Position numbers and translations under genes: made by a program
The notes under the pieces: generated by a model
The model's input: only the letters and a program-made list of their open reading frames with translations
What the model was told of the DNA's origin: nothing
The model's database searches: none
Assembly (NCBI RefSeq): GCF_001517425.1
Contig: NZ_FBWL01000170.1
Span: 62,001 to 126,000, forward strand
Direction: 5' to 3'
DNA: 64,000 nucleotides
DNA from: Clostridium sp. C105KSO13
Lineage (GTDB): Bacteria; Bacillota; Clostridia; Lachnospirales; Lachnospiraceae
Shown: piece by piece, positions 28,839 through 37,552 of the stretch
Position numbering within the stretch: the first letter of the stretch is position 1
Layout of the letters: every line of letters begins with the position of its first letter

Positions 28839-30077
28839 ATGGTATTTCAGATTGAGGAAGATAAGGAGCAGCTGCTCCTTGTGGGTATCCAATGGAATGA
28901 GAGTGAGAAGACGAAGGAGTCTCTGGATGAACTGGCCGAACTAGTGAAGACTGCCGGGGCCGAAGCGGTGGGACGGGTGATACAGAACAGAGAGGCTATT
29001 CACCCTGCAACCTATGTGGGGAAAGGAAAGCTGCTGGAGATTAAGGAAATGCTGTGGGAGACTGAGGCCACAGGAATTGTGTGTGATGATGAGCTTTCCT
29101 CGGTGCAGCTGCACAATCTGGAAAAAGAGCTGGAATGCAAGGTGGTGGACCGCACGCTTCTTATATTGGATATCTTTGCAGCCAGGGCTGTCAGCAGTGA
29201 AGGAAAGATACAGGTGGAACTGGCCCAGTTGAAGTACCGGGCCAGCCGGCTGGTGGGGCTAAGGGATTCCCTGTCTCGTCTGGGCGGAGGAATCGGCACA
29301 AGAGGGCCGGGAGAGAAGAAGCTGGAGATGGACAGGCGGCTGATCAGAGAACGCATCAGCAAACTGAAAGCAGAGCTTAGGGAAGTGGAACAGCACAGGG
29401 AGCTTATCCGCACATCCCGGACAGACTCTCATTTGAAGGTAGCAGCGCTGGTAGGTTATACTTCTGCAGGAAAGAGCAGTATTGAAAATGCGCTAACAAA
29501 AGCCGGGATTCTGGAGGATGCTATGTTGTTCTCCACGCTGGATACCACAACCCGGGTACTGGAGCTGGAAGGGAAGCAGGAGATTCTTCTGACAGACACG
29601 GTTGGTTTTATTAGGAAGCTTCCACATCACCTGATAGAGGCATTCAAAAGCACTCTTGAAGAAGCAAAGTATGCGGATATTATTGTGCACGTCGTAGACG
29701 CATCAAATCCCCAGATGGACACACAGATGTATGTAGTCTATGAGACACTGCGTCAGCTTGGAGTCGAAGGCAAACCTGTAATTACCCTTTTTAATAAGCA
29801 GGACAAACTGGAGCAATCCGGCAGACTTCGGGATTTCCAGGCAGATTACTCCATTCTGACGTCGGCAAAAACAGGGCAGGGTCTGGAAGAACTTAAAACA
29901 ACTCTTTTGGAAATCATACGCAGAGACCAGATTTATATTGAGCGGCTGTATCCCTTCAGTGATGCGGGAAAGATTCAGCTTATCCGCAAGTACGGACAAC
30001 TTTTAGAGGAAGAATATGTGGCAGAAGGTATTTTTGTAAAAGCTTATGTCACACAAAATATATACGGTAAGATATGA
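28839..30077 (+). CDS. hflX: Ribosome-associated GTPase HflX
   Basis: A 412-residue GTPase that splits or rescues stalled ribosomes. It has the N-terminal HflX domain (AEAVGRVIQNREAIHPATYVG, GKLLEI, CDDELSSVQLHNLE, DRTLLILDIFA), the glycine-rich linker RLGGGIGTRGPGEKKLEMDRR, and the G domain: G1 GYTSAGKSS, G3 DTVGF, G4 NKQD, G5 TSAKTGQG. Two positions differ from the common form: GYTSAGKSSIEN where GYTNAGKSTLFN is usual, and FSTLDTTTR where FATLDPTTR is usual. The start is uncertain: ATG 28839 has only AGGG upstream; GTG 28821 has no site. Confidence 0.88.
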   Translation: MVFQIEEDKEQLLLVGIQWNESEKTKESLDELAELVKTAGAEAVGRVIQNREAIHPATYVGKGKLLEIKEMLWETEATGIVCDDELSSVQLHNLEKELECKVVDRTLLILDIFAARAVSSEGKIQVELAQLKYRASRLVGLRDSLSRLGGGIGTRGPGEKKLEMDRRLIRERISKLKAELREVEQHRELIRTSRTDSHLKVAALVGYTSAGKSSIENALTKAGILEDAMLFSTLDTTTRVLELEGKQEILLTDTVGFIRKLPHHLIEAFKSTLEEAKYADIIVHVVDASNPQMDTQMYVVYETLRQLGVEGKPVITLFNKQDKLEQSGRLRDFQADYSILTSAKTGQGLEELKTTLLEIIRRDQIYIERLYPFSDAGKIQLIRKYGQLLEEEYVAEGIFVKAYVTQNIYGKI

Positions 30078-30087
30078 AAGGGATTAA

Positions 30088-31461
30088 ATGGAAAAAACAA
30101 ATAACACACTGGCTACAGAGCCAGTAGGAAAATTAATCGGCAAGTTTGCGATACCGGCAGTAATCAGCATGCTGGTAAGCTCCATGTACAATATTGTAGA
30201 TCAGATATTTATCGGACAAGGCGTTGGCATGCTGGGGAATGCAGCTACTAATATCGCATTTCCCGTCACAATTATAGCCACGGCAGTTTCTCTTTTACTG
30301 GGGATCGGCAGCGCTGCAAATTATAATCTTGAGGCAGGGGCCGGAAAAGATGAGAGAGCTTCTGAGATAGCCGGGTCCGGTCTTACGACTCTTCTGCTAA
30401 GCGGCCTTGTAATTGCAGCTGTTATATTACTGTTTCTGGAGCCTCTCCTTCATGCTTTTGGAGCTACAAAGGATGTGCTTCCCTATGCCAGGGATTACAC
30501 AAGCATTACAGCCCTGGGAATCCCATTTTTTGTACTCACGACAGGCGGCAATCATTTAATCAGGGCTGATGGAAGCCCCATATATTCTATGGCGTGCATG
30601 ATGACAGGGGCAGTGCTCAACACGATACTGGATCCCCTATTTATTTTTGGGTTCCACTGGGGAATTCAAGGCGGGGCAATTGCCACAGTCTTCGGACAGG
30701 TAGTATCAGGACTTCTTGTTATACTGTACTTTGTAAAATTTAGGAAAATGGAGCTGAACAAGGCAGCATTTCGGCCAAAGGCTCTGCATTTGAAGAGCAT
30801 CGTTTCACTTGGTATGGCATCCTGCATCAATCAGATTGCCATGGCTGCGGTTCAGATCGCAATGAATAATACTCTGCGCCATTATGGAGCTTCTTCCATG
30901 TACGGTAGTGATATTCCTCTGGCATGTGCAGGGGTTATCTCTAAAGTGAATGGTGTTTTTATGGCAATTTGTATCGGAATTTCTCAGGGCAGCCAGCCAA
31001 TATGGGGATTCAATTACGGGGCAGGAGAGTATGAGCGTGTCAGAGAGACCTATAAGAAGTCAGCAGTCATCTGCACCGTGGTCGCCACGGTATTCTTTTT
31101 ATCTTTCCAGATATTCCCCCGTCAGATTGTAAGCATTTTTGGAACAGGAAGTGAAGAATATTTCCACTTTGCAGAAAGGTACTTCAAAATCTTTATGTTC
31201 ATGACTTTTGCAAACGGAATTCAGCCAATGTCCTCCGGATTCTTTACATCTATTGGAAAGGCAAGGCTGGGCATTGTCATGTCTCTGACGAGGCAGGTAG
31301 TGTTTCTGCTTCCGCTGATATTTATTTTTCCAATCTTTATGGGGATTGACGGCGTGATGTATGCAGGTCCTATAGCGGATGCTGCAGCGGCATTTCTCGC
31401 CATTTTCTTCGCTCACAGGGAAACCAAACAAATGGAAAGTCTACAGGAAGCCACCGTCTAA
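30088..31461 (+). CDS. MATE family efflux transporter
   Basis: A 457-residue membrane protein with about 12 helices in two MATE halves. Family signatures are PAVISMLVSSMYNIVDQIFIGQG in the first helix, GAVLNTILDPLFIF and QGSQPIWGFNYGAGEYERV. Such proteins export cationic drugs or metabolites using Na+ or H+. It begins 10 bases after hflX. Its 3' end overlaps the convergent SDR gene by 21 bases. Confidence 0.93.
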   Translation: MEKTNNTLATEPVGKLIGKFAIPAVISMLVSSMYNIVDQIFIGQGVGMLGNAATNIAFPVTIIATAVSLLLGIGSAANYNLEAGAGKDERASEIAGSGLTTLLLSGLVIAAVILLFLEPLLHAFGATKDVLPYARDYTSITALGIPFFVLTTGGNHLIRADGSPIYSMACMMTGAVLNTILDPLFIFGFHWGIQGGAIATVFGQVVSGLLVILYFVKFRKMELNKAAFRPKALHLKSIVSLGMASCINQIAMAAVQIAMNNTLRHYGASSMYGSDIPLACAGVISKVNGVFMAICIGISQGSQPIWGFNYGAGEYERVRETYKKSAVICTVVATVFFLSFQIFPRQIVSIFGTGSEEYFHFAERYFKIFMFMTFANGIQPMSSGFFTSIGKARLGIVMSLTRQVVFLLPLIFIFPIFMGIDGVMYAGPIADAAAAFLAIFFAHRETKQMESLQEATV

Positions 31462-32172
31462 TCCGATAATCTGTCCTGTAAGGTAGGAATGTCTCTTGGC
31501 AAGGCCGAGAACAAGGTCCGCCACCTCCTTTGGAGAGCCAAACCGTCCAGCAGGGACTTCATCCATCAGCGCCTGACGCTCTTCTTTAGACAACTGGGCA
31601 TTCATGTCGGTATCGATGACACCGCAGGCGATGGCATTTACCTGAATGTTGCTGGGGGCTAGTTCCTTTGCCAGTGCTTTTGTAAGGCCATTGACCCCTG
31701 CTTTTGTTGCAGAATAGGCTGCCTCACAGGAGGCGCCGGAAGTCCCCCACATGGAGGAAATGTTGATGATTTTTCCTGATTTTTGAGATACCATATAAGG
31801 AATAGCCGCCCGAGAACAGTAAAAGACAGAAGAAAGATTCGTGTGAAGTATATTCTCCCAGTCAGAATCTGTCATGTCTGTGAGCAGTCCGATATAGGAT
31901 ATTCCAGCGTTATTAACCAGCACATCCAATCCTTTAGCGGATTCCTCAATCTGACGGAAAACATCCCTCACATCTGCAGAACTGCCCATATCTCCGGGAA
32001 GTATCCGGCAAGCCCCTTCTTCTGACAAGATCTGTTTCTGTACAGCCTCCAGTTCACTTATAGAGTTCCGACAATTTATAAAAATTTGATAACCTGCCTG
32101 GGCAAAAGCAAGAGCACAGGCTTTTCCTATGCCCCTGGATGCTCCGGTGATCAGCGCACATTTCTTATACAT
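31441..32172 (-). CDS. Short-chain dehydrogenase/reductase (FabG-like)
   Basis: A 243-residue NAD(P)-dependent oxidoreductase. It has the cofactor loop TGASRGIG, NNAGIS, the catalytic Ser in INISSMWG, YSATK (Tyr and Lys) and the C-terminal LTGQIIGLDGGFL typical of 3-oxoacyl-ACP reductases. It stands alone, away from fatty acid genes, so the substrate may differ. I use ATG 32172 behind AGAAGGG; TTG 32178 is a weaker option. Its last codons overlap those of the MATE gene on the other strand. Confidence 0.9.
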   Translation of the reverse strand: MYKKCALITGASRGIGKACALAFAQAGYQIFINCRNSISELEAVQKQILSEEGACRILPGDMGSSADVRDVFRQIEESAKGLDVLVNNAGISYIGLLTDMTDSDWENILHTNLSSVFYCSRAAIPYMVSQKSGKIINISSMWGTSGASCEAAYSATKAGVNGLTKALAKELAPSNIQVNAIACGVIDTDMNAQLSKEERQALMDEVPAGRFGSPKEVADLVLGLAKRHSYLTGQIIGLDGGFL

Positions 32173-32207
32173 ACACAAACCCTTCTTTCTTATATTTCCT
32201 AGGTTCT

Positions 32208-32236
32208 ATTATAGCATAAGATATAAGGTGCTGAAA
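32208..32236 (-). promoter_or_regulatory. Possible extended -10 promoter of the SDR gene
   Basis: Minus-strand TGCTATAAT (TATAAT at 32213-32208), with only a weak TTTCAG at -35, about 35 bases before the start codon. Confidence 0.4.
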
Positions 32237-32304
32237 GGTTTTTAGCAGCAGTGGTATACGGCGGAGAATAATAGATTTGAATAGACGAACTGCAATGTTT
32301 TTGG

Positions 32305-32333
32305 TTGTGATTCCGAATTGTGTATGATATGAT
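32305..32333 (+). promoter_or_regulatory. Promoter of the HD-domain alarmone hydrolase gene
   Basis: TTGTGA (32305-32310) and TATGAT (32328-32333) are 17 bases apart, about 58 bases before the start codon. Together with the SDR promoter it makes this 219-base gap a divergent promoter region. Confidence 0.55.
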
Positions 32334-32391
32334 TTCTTTACAAGACAATAATAGAAGAGGTCATACGTAAGTATATGGAGGAACCGGGAAG

Positions 32392-32952
32392 ATGTTTGAT
32401 GAAGCGTTGGAGTTTGCATCAAAGGCACACGAGGGACAGTTCAGGAAAGGGACAAAGAGACCATATATTGTTCATCCTGTGGAAGTGGCAGATATTGTGG
32501 CGTCAATGACTAAAGACGAAGAGCTTATAGCTGCGGCCGTCCTTCATGATACGATGGAGGATTGCCCCGGGGTAACGGAGGGAATACTGGAAAAGAGATT
32601 CGGGAAATATGTGGCCTCTCTGGTTGCAGAAGAAAGTGAAGATAAATCCAAAACCTGGGAAGAGAGAAAGGGCACTACAATCCGGCGTTTAAAGTCGGCC
32701 TCAAAGGAAGTGCAGATGATCGCCCTGGCGGACAAGCTGTCAAATATGCGGGATATTGACAGAGAATACCCGGTTTTGGGAGAAGAGCTGTGGAAAAGAT
32801 TCCGCATGAACAGCAAAGCCGCTATCGGCTGGTACTACAAGGGCGTCCGAGATTCTCTTAAGGAGAATCTCCAAGGCGTTCCGGCTTATGAAGAATACTG
32901 TGCTCTGGTAGAGAAAAATTTCGGCAGGGAGCCGGCGTCACCAAAGTGGTAA
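32392..32952 (+). CDS. HD-domain hydrolase, MESH1-like small alarmone hydrolase
   Basis: A 186-residue single-domain protein with the RelA/SpoT-type HD pattern: AHEGQFRKGTKRPYIVHPVEVA, AAVLHDTMEDC (HDxxED), and ALADKLSNMRDI. It lacks synthetase, TGS and ACT domains, as in MESH1 and bacterial small alarmone hydrolases, which remove the 3'-pyrophosphate of (p)ppGpp. The stop lies 20 bases before the asparaginase start. Action on ppGpp is inferred from family; some relatives act on other nucleotides. Confidence 0.85.
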   Translation: MFDEALEFASKAHEGQFRKGTKRPYIVHPVEVADIVASMTKDEELIAAAVLHDTMEDCPGVTEGILEKRFGKYVASLVAEESEDKSKTWEERKGTTIRRLKSASKEVQMIALADKLSNMRDIDREYPVLGEELWKRFRMNSKAAIGWYYKGVRDSLKENLQGVPAYEEYCALVEKNFGREPASPKW

Positions 32953-32972
32953 CTAAATTGGAGAAAAAGACT

Positions 32973-33992
32973 ATGAAAAAGCAAATATTGATGATAGGAA
33001 CCGGTGGGACAATCGCCTGCAAGCGGACGGAAGGTGGCCTGACACCGGCTATTACTACGGAGGAACTGATTGGATATATCCCAGGAGTGAAAAAGGTATG
33101 TGACGTACACACACTTCAGGTGTGCAATGTGGACAGCACAAACATGACGCTGCACCAGTGGCAGCTGATCAGCCATACAATTGAAGAAAATTATGAAAAA
33201 TATGATGGATTCGTAGTCTGCCACGGGACAGATACACTTGCCTTTACAGCTGCGGCTTTATCCTATATGATACAGAATTCCAGAAAGCCTGTAGTAATAA
33301 CGGGTGCTCAAAAACCAATCAACGAGGAAAACACAGATGCCAGGACTAACCTGCTTGACAGCTTTATCTACGCCTCCCATGAGGATTCTCATAATGTAAA
33401 CATTGTATTTGATGGAAAAGTCATAGTGGGGACCAGGGCAAAAAAAGAGCGGGCAAAAAGCTATAATGCATTTTCAAGTATTAACTTTCCTTATCTGGCA
33501 GTCATCAGGGAACAGGAAATACTGCGTTATATACCGGAGGAGGCGTGCTCAGGAGATGTACGCTTTTTTCACGAAATGAGCGGCAGCATCTATGTGCTTA
33601 AGCTGATACCGGGACTGGATCCGGAGATTTTGGCTTATCTGTTCGGAAAATATAAATGCATTGTAATTGAAAGCTATGGTGTGGGGGGCATCCCCGAGTA
33701 TCTTACAGAGGAATTCTATGAGCTTATGACAGACTGCCGCGAACAGGGACGACTGGCCATTGTTGCGACCCAGGTTGCCAGGGAGGGCAGTGACATGACG
33801 GTGTACGAAGTAGGAAAGAAAGTAAAGCAGGATTTGGATTTGCTAGAGACTTACGATATGACACTGGAAGCTGCTATTACAAAGGCCATGTGGCTGATGG
33901 CAAGATCTGATATGGCTTATGAGGAGCTGAAAATGGAATTTTACCGCACAGTGAACCATGATATACTTGGATACAGAAAGAAGAAAGAATAA
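32973..33992 (+). CDS. ansA: L-asparaginase, type I (cytosolic)
   Basis: A 339-residue enzyme that hydrolyses asparagine to aspartate and ammonia. It has the first threonine motif LMIGTGGTIACKRTEGG, the second motif VCHGTDTLAFTAAALSYM, VITGAQKPI, and the C-terminal half with VIESYGVGGIPEY. No signal peptide is present, which fits the type I form. I start at ATG 32973 behind GGAGA rather than the upstream GTG 32946, which overlaps the previous gene. Confidence 0.93.
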   Translation: MKKQILMIGTGGTIACKRTEGGLTPAITTEELIGYIPGVKKVCDVHTLQVCNVDSTNMTLHQWQLISHTIEENYEKYDGFVVCHGTDTLAFTAAALSYMIQNSRKPVVITGAQKPINEENTDARTNLLDSFIYASHEDSHNVNIVFDGKVIVGTRAKKERAKSYNAFSSINFPYLAVIREQEILRYIPEEACSGDVRFFHEMSGSIYVLKLIPGLDPEILAYLFGKYKCIVIESYGVGGIPEYLTEEFYELMTDCREQGRLAIVATQVAREGSDMTVYEVGKKVKQDLDLLETYDMTLEAAITKAMWLMARSDMAYEELKMEFYRTVNHDILGYRKKKE

Positions 33993-34020
33993 GCTATAAG
34001 GCAGATACGGAGGCATGAAA

Positions 34021-34803
34021 GTGAGAAAGACAAAAGTAATATGTTTTGCGAATAATAAAGGCGGAAGCGGTAAATCCACGACCTGCGCAAATGTGGGATA
34101 TGCTCTGGCTGAGCTGGGCAGGAAAGTTCTTTTAATCGACGGAGACATGCAGCTGAATCTTTCCTTATCCTATTTTGACGAGGAACAGGTTCTGGAATTT
34201 GCAAGAGGTGAGAAAAACTTATACGAAGGAATCAAAAAGCAGGAGGATTTAAGCGGCTATATTGTCCGCTCTCCTTACGATAATCTTGATTTAATTTTGT
34301 CTTCCACTTTGATGAGTTCCATAGAATATGAACTATTTACCAAATGGCAGAGAGAATATATATTGAAAAAGTGTATAAAAAACATCAGGGAAGCACAGAC
34401 CTATGATTACATTTTTATAGATGCGCCTCCCACCCTGGGAGGCTGGGTGATGAATATTCTCTGTGCCTCTGATGAGGTAATTATACCCGCAGAGGCAACT
34501 CCCTGGGGGATGTTTGGCCTGGGAAATATGTTTGAGTTTCTGGAGCAGGTAAAGCAGATTGCTCCGGAACTTAAAGCAGGCGGGATTGTAATTACCAAAG
34601 TAGATACAAGAAAAAATTATTTTAAACAGACCTTGGAGACCTTAAAACAATTGGATGATATAAAAGTTTTTGATACATATATCCGTGTGGACAGCAGCAT
34701 TGAGTGGTCCCAGGACAATAATGCTCCCGTTATGGCATATAAGAAGGGCTGCAGAAGTGCTGCGGAGTATATGGAGCTGGCAAGGGAGATTGACGGTTTT
34801 TAG
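34021..34803 (+). CDS. ParA-family ATPase, orphan
   Basis: A 260-residue deviant-Walker ATPase with the P-loop NKGGSGKSTTCANVGYALA, the A' motif LLIDGDMQLNLSLS, and Walker B YIFIDAPPTLGG. I choose GTG 34021: GGAGG at 34009-34013 lies 7 bases before it, whereas ATG 34015 is only 1 base away. No ParB or centromere-like repeat is nearby and the gene is not by an origin, so this is not the chromosome-segregation Soj. Orphan ParAs position other cargo (protein clusters, plasmids, conjugative elements). Confidence 0.87.
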   Translation: MRKTKVICFANNKGGSGKSTTCANVGYALAELGRKVLLIDGDMQLNLSLSYFDEEQVLEFARGEKNLYEGIKKQEDLSGYIVRSPYDNLDLILSSTLMSSIEYELFTKWQREYILKKCIKNIREAQTYDYIFIDAPPTLGGWVMNILCASDEVIIPAEATPWGMFGLGNMFEFLEQVKQIAPELKAGGIVITKVDTRKNYFKQTLETLKQLDDIKVFDTYIRVDSSIEWSQDNNAPVMAYKKGCRSAAEYMELAREIDGF

Positions 34804-34836
34804 GATAAGGATGTTTAGATAGAAACAGGTGAGCGC

Positions 34837-35838
34837 ATGGATGCAGAATTATTAAAGGAACTGTCGGTAATTACAGAAGAAGAGCGGAAAATATTGGACG
34901 GAAGAGACGGAATCGATCAGAATATTTATACCGAAAAAAAGGAATGGATTATAGATTGCGAAAAGCTGCTCAAGAAAGGCAAGCTGATTCAGGTCCGGCC
35001 TCACACCCGTTTTGTCCATTTTCCAAAGCACCGTCACAATTATGTAGAAGTAATCTATATGTGTCAGGGTTCAACGACACATATATTAAATGGAAACAAG
35101 GTTGTTTTGGAGCAGGGGGATCTGCTGTTTATGAACCAGAATGCAGAGCAGGAAATTCTGCCGGCGCAGGACAATGATATTGCGGTGAACTTCATTATAT
35201 TGCCGGAATTTTTTAACATGGCATTTTCCATGATGGGTGCTGAGGATAACATATTGAAGGAATTTCTGGTTGGCACTTTGTGTGGGAAAAATGAAATGAC
35301 TTCCTATCTGTATTTCCATGTAGCAGATGTGCTTCCGGTTCAGAATCTTGTGGAAAATATGGTTTGGACTATTTTTTATAACATACCGAATAAGCGCAGC
35401 CTGAATCAGATCACTATGGGGCTTTTGCTGCTGCAGTTATTAAATTATATGGATAAAATGGAGACAGGCAGCAGTCAGTTTGACAAGGAACTGACAGGAG
35501 CTGTCTTGAGTTATGTGGACGAACACTATAAAAATGGAAGCTTGTCGGAGCTGTCGGAAATGCTGGGCTATGATATATACTGGCTGAGCCGTGAAATTAA
35601 AAAGCTGACAGGCAGAACTTACAAGGAACTTCTGCAGGCCAGGAGGATGGGACAGGCGGCATATCTGCTGACAAGCAGTACCCTGCCTGTTGCCGATATT
35701 ATAGAATCGGTGGGCTATGACAATACAAGCTATTTCTATAGAAAGTTTAAAGAAAAATACAAGATGAGCCCAAAGGAATATAGAGAGAAGGAGAAATTAT
35801 ATGCTAAAGACATTGGCAAAAAGCATCAGAGAACATAA
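34837..35838 (+). CDS. AraC-family transcriptional regulator
   Basis: A 333-residue regulator: N-terminal cupin sensor (about 50-130, FPKHRHNYVEVIYMCQGSTT, LEQGDLLFMNQNAEQEI), a helical linker, and a C-terminal double helix-turn-helix (about 230-325, SLSELSEMLGYDIYWLSREI; VADIIESVGYDNTSYFYRKFKEKYKMSPKEYR). Its last 38 bases overlap the start of the ABC transporter gene. It probably controls the downstream ABC/esterase/acyltransferase operon; its inducer is unknown. Confidence 0.93.
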   Translation: MDAELLKELSVITEEERKILDGRDGIDQNIYTEKKEWIIDCEKLLKKGKLIQVRPHTRFVHFPKHRHNYVEVIYMCQGSTTHILNGNKVVLEQGDLLFMNQNAEQEILPAQDNDIAVNFIILPEFFNMAFSMMGAEDNILKEFLVGTLCGKNEMTSYLYFHVADVLPVQNLVENMVWTIFYNIPNKRSLNQITMGLLLLQLLNYMDKMETGSSQFDKELTGAVLSYVDEHYKNGSLSELSEMLGYDIYWLSREIKKLTGRTYKELLQARRMGQAAYLLTSSTLPVADIIESVGYDNTSYFYRKFKEKYKMSPKEYREKEKLYAKDIGKKHQRT

Positions 35839-37552
35839 AAGAAATTCTATCCTGACGCCTATACTGGTTTCACTGGAGGTATTTATGGAGGTTATCATCC
35901 CTCTGCTTATGGCGAAACTGATTGATTATGGAATTGACGAAGGGGATATGGGGTATATATGGAAAGTGGGAATTTTTCTGCTGCTCGCAGCATTGCTGTC
36001 ATTGTTTTTCGGGGCAGCTGCGGGAGGAACAGCCGCTTATGCGTCGGCGGGACTTGCAAAAAATCTGAGAACAGATATGTATGCCAACATACAGAAATTT
36101 TCATTTTCCAACATTGACAAGTTTTCTGCGTCCAGTCTTGTGACTAGAATGACAACGGATGTGACTAATTTACAGACGGCTTACCACATGATGATCCGTA
36201 TGGCGATGAGGGCCCCAATGATGCTGATTTTTTCTCTGGTCTGTGCTCTCAGAGTGAGTGCAAGACTGTCTGTTGCATTTTTGATCTGTATACCGATTCT
36301 CGGTATCGGACTGTATCTCATTATGTCAGGTGTGCATCCAATTTTCAGAAGAGTTTTCAGAACTTATGATAAATTGAATACTGTTGTGCAGGAGAACGTA
36401 AGAGGTGTCCGCGTTGTGAAATCATTTGTAAGGGAAGAACACGAGAATGAGAAATTCCAGAATATTTCCGGTTCTATCTATAAGGATTTCGCAAAGGCCG
36501 AGAAGATGCTTGCCTTCAATATGCCGCTGATGCAGTTTTGCATGTATGCGTGCATGCTTGCTTTTTCCTGGTTTGGGGCGAGAATGATTGTTGCAAGCGG
36601 CGGGAATCCGGCGAAGGGGTTGAGTACAGGCGGACTGATGAGCCTGATAACCTACTCCATGCAGATTTTAATGAGCCTGATGATGCTTTCCATGGTTTTT
36701 GTTATGCTTACAGTTTCCAAGGCATCTGCGGAAAGAGTTGTGGAGGTTCTTACAGAGGAAAGTAACCTGAAGGACAAGGAAAATCCCGTTATGGAAGTGA
36801 AGGACGGTTCTATAGAGTATGAAAATGTCTCCTTTTGTTATTCCAGAAAGGCAGATAAGAATTGCCTGTCAGGTATCAACATAAAAATTGCTTCTGGGGA
36901 GACAATTGGCATTATAGGCGGAACGGGTTCTTCTAAATCAACCCTGGTACAGCTTATACCAAGACTTTATGATGTGACTGAGGGTGATCTGAAGGTTGGC
37001 GGCGTGGATGTCCGAGACTATGATGTGGAGGCTCTGCGAAATCAGGTGGCTATGGTACTTCAGAAGAATGAGCTCTTTTCCGGTACCATTAAGGAGAATC
37101 TCCGCTGGGGAGATGAAAAGGCAACAGAGGAAGAACTGATTCATGCCTGCATTCTTGCACAGGCGGATGATTTTATCAGGGAATTTCCGGCCGGATATGA
37201 TACTTATATTGAGCAGGGCGGTTCCAATGTGTCTGGCGGACAGAAGCAGAGAATTTGTATTGCAAGAGCCCTTTTAAAAAAGCCCAAGATTTTAATCCTG
37301 GATGATTCTACCAGCGCGGTAGATACCAGGACGGATGCCCTGATCCGAAAAGCCTTCATGGAGGAAATCCCGGATACCACAAAGCTTATTATTGCCCAGA
37401 GAATTTCTTCTGTCCAGGATGCGGACAAAATTATTGTACTTGATGACGGCAAGGTTGACGGCTTTGGGACACATGAAGAATTACTTGAAAATAATATGAT
37501 TTACCGGGAAGTTTATGAATCTCAGCAGAAGGGAGGCACCAAAGATGAATAG
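35801..37552 (+). CDS. Heterodimeric ABC exporter, half with degenerate catalytic site
   Basis: A 583-residue fusion of six membrane helices (1-320) and an ATPase domain (about 340-575). The Walker A motif is GGTGSSKST, the signature NVSGGQKQRICIARAL is intact, and Walker B ends ILDDSTSAVDT, so the catalytic glutamate is Asp. That is the pattern of the non-catalytic site in heterodimeric exporters such as BmrC/BmrD or TM287/288. The partner begins inside its last codons. It starts behind AGAGAGAAGGAG within the AraC gene. Confidence 0.94.
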   Translation: MLKTLAKSIREHKRNSILTPILVSLEVFMEVIIPLLMAKLIDYGIDEGDMGYIWKVGIFLLLAALLSLFFGAAAGGTAAYASAGLAKNLRTDMYANIQKFSFSNIDKFSASSLVTRMTTDVTNLQTAYHMMIRMAMRAPMMLIFSLVCALRVSARLSVAFLICIPILGIGLYLIMSGVHPIFRRVFRTYDKLNTVVQENVRGVRVVKSFVREEHENEKFQNISGSIYKDFAKAEKMLAFNMPLMQFCMYACMLAFSWFGARMIVASGGNPAKGLSTGGLMSLITYSMQILMSLMMLSMVFVMLTVSKASAERVVEVLTEESNLKDKENPVMEVKDGSIEYENVSFCYSRKADKNCLSGINIKIASGETIGIIGGTGSSKSTLVQLIPRLYDVTEGDLKVGGVDVRDYDVEALRNQVAMVLQKNELFSGTIKENLRWGDEKATEEELIHACILAQADDFIREFPAGYDTYIEQGGSNVSGGQKQRICIARALLKKPKILILDDSTSAVDTRTDALIRKAFMEEIPDTTKLIIAQRISSVQDADKIIVLDDGKVDGFGTHEELLENNMIYREVYESQQKGGTKDE

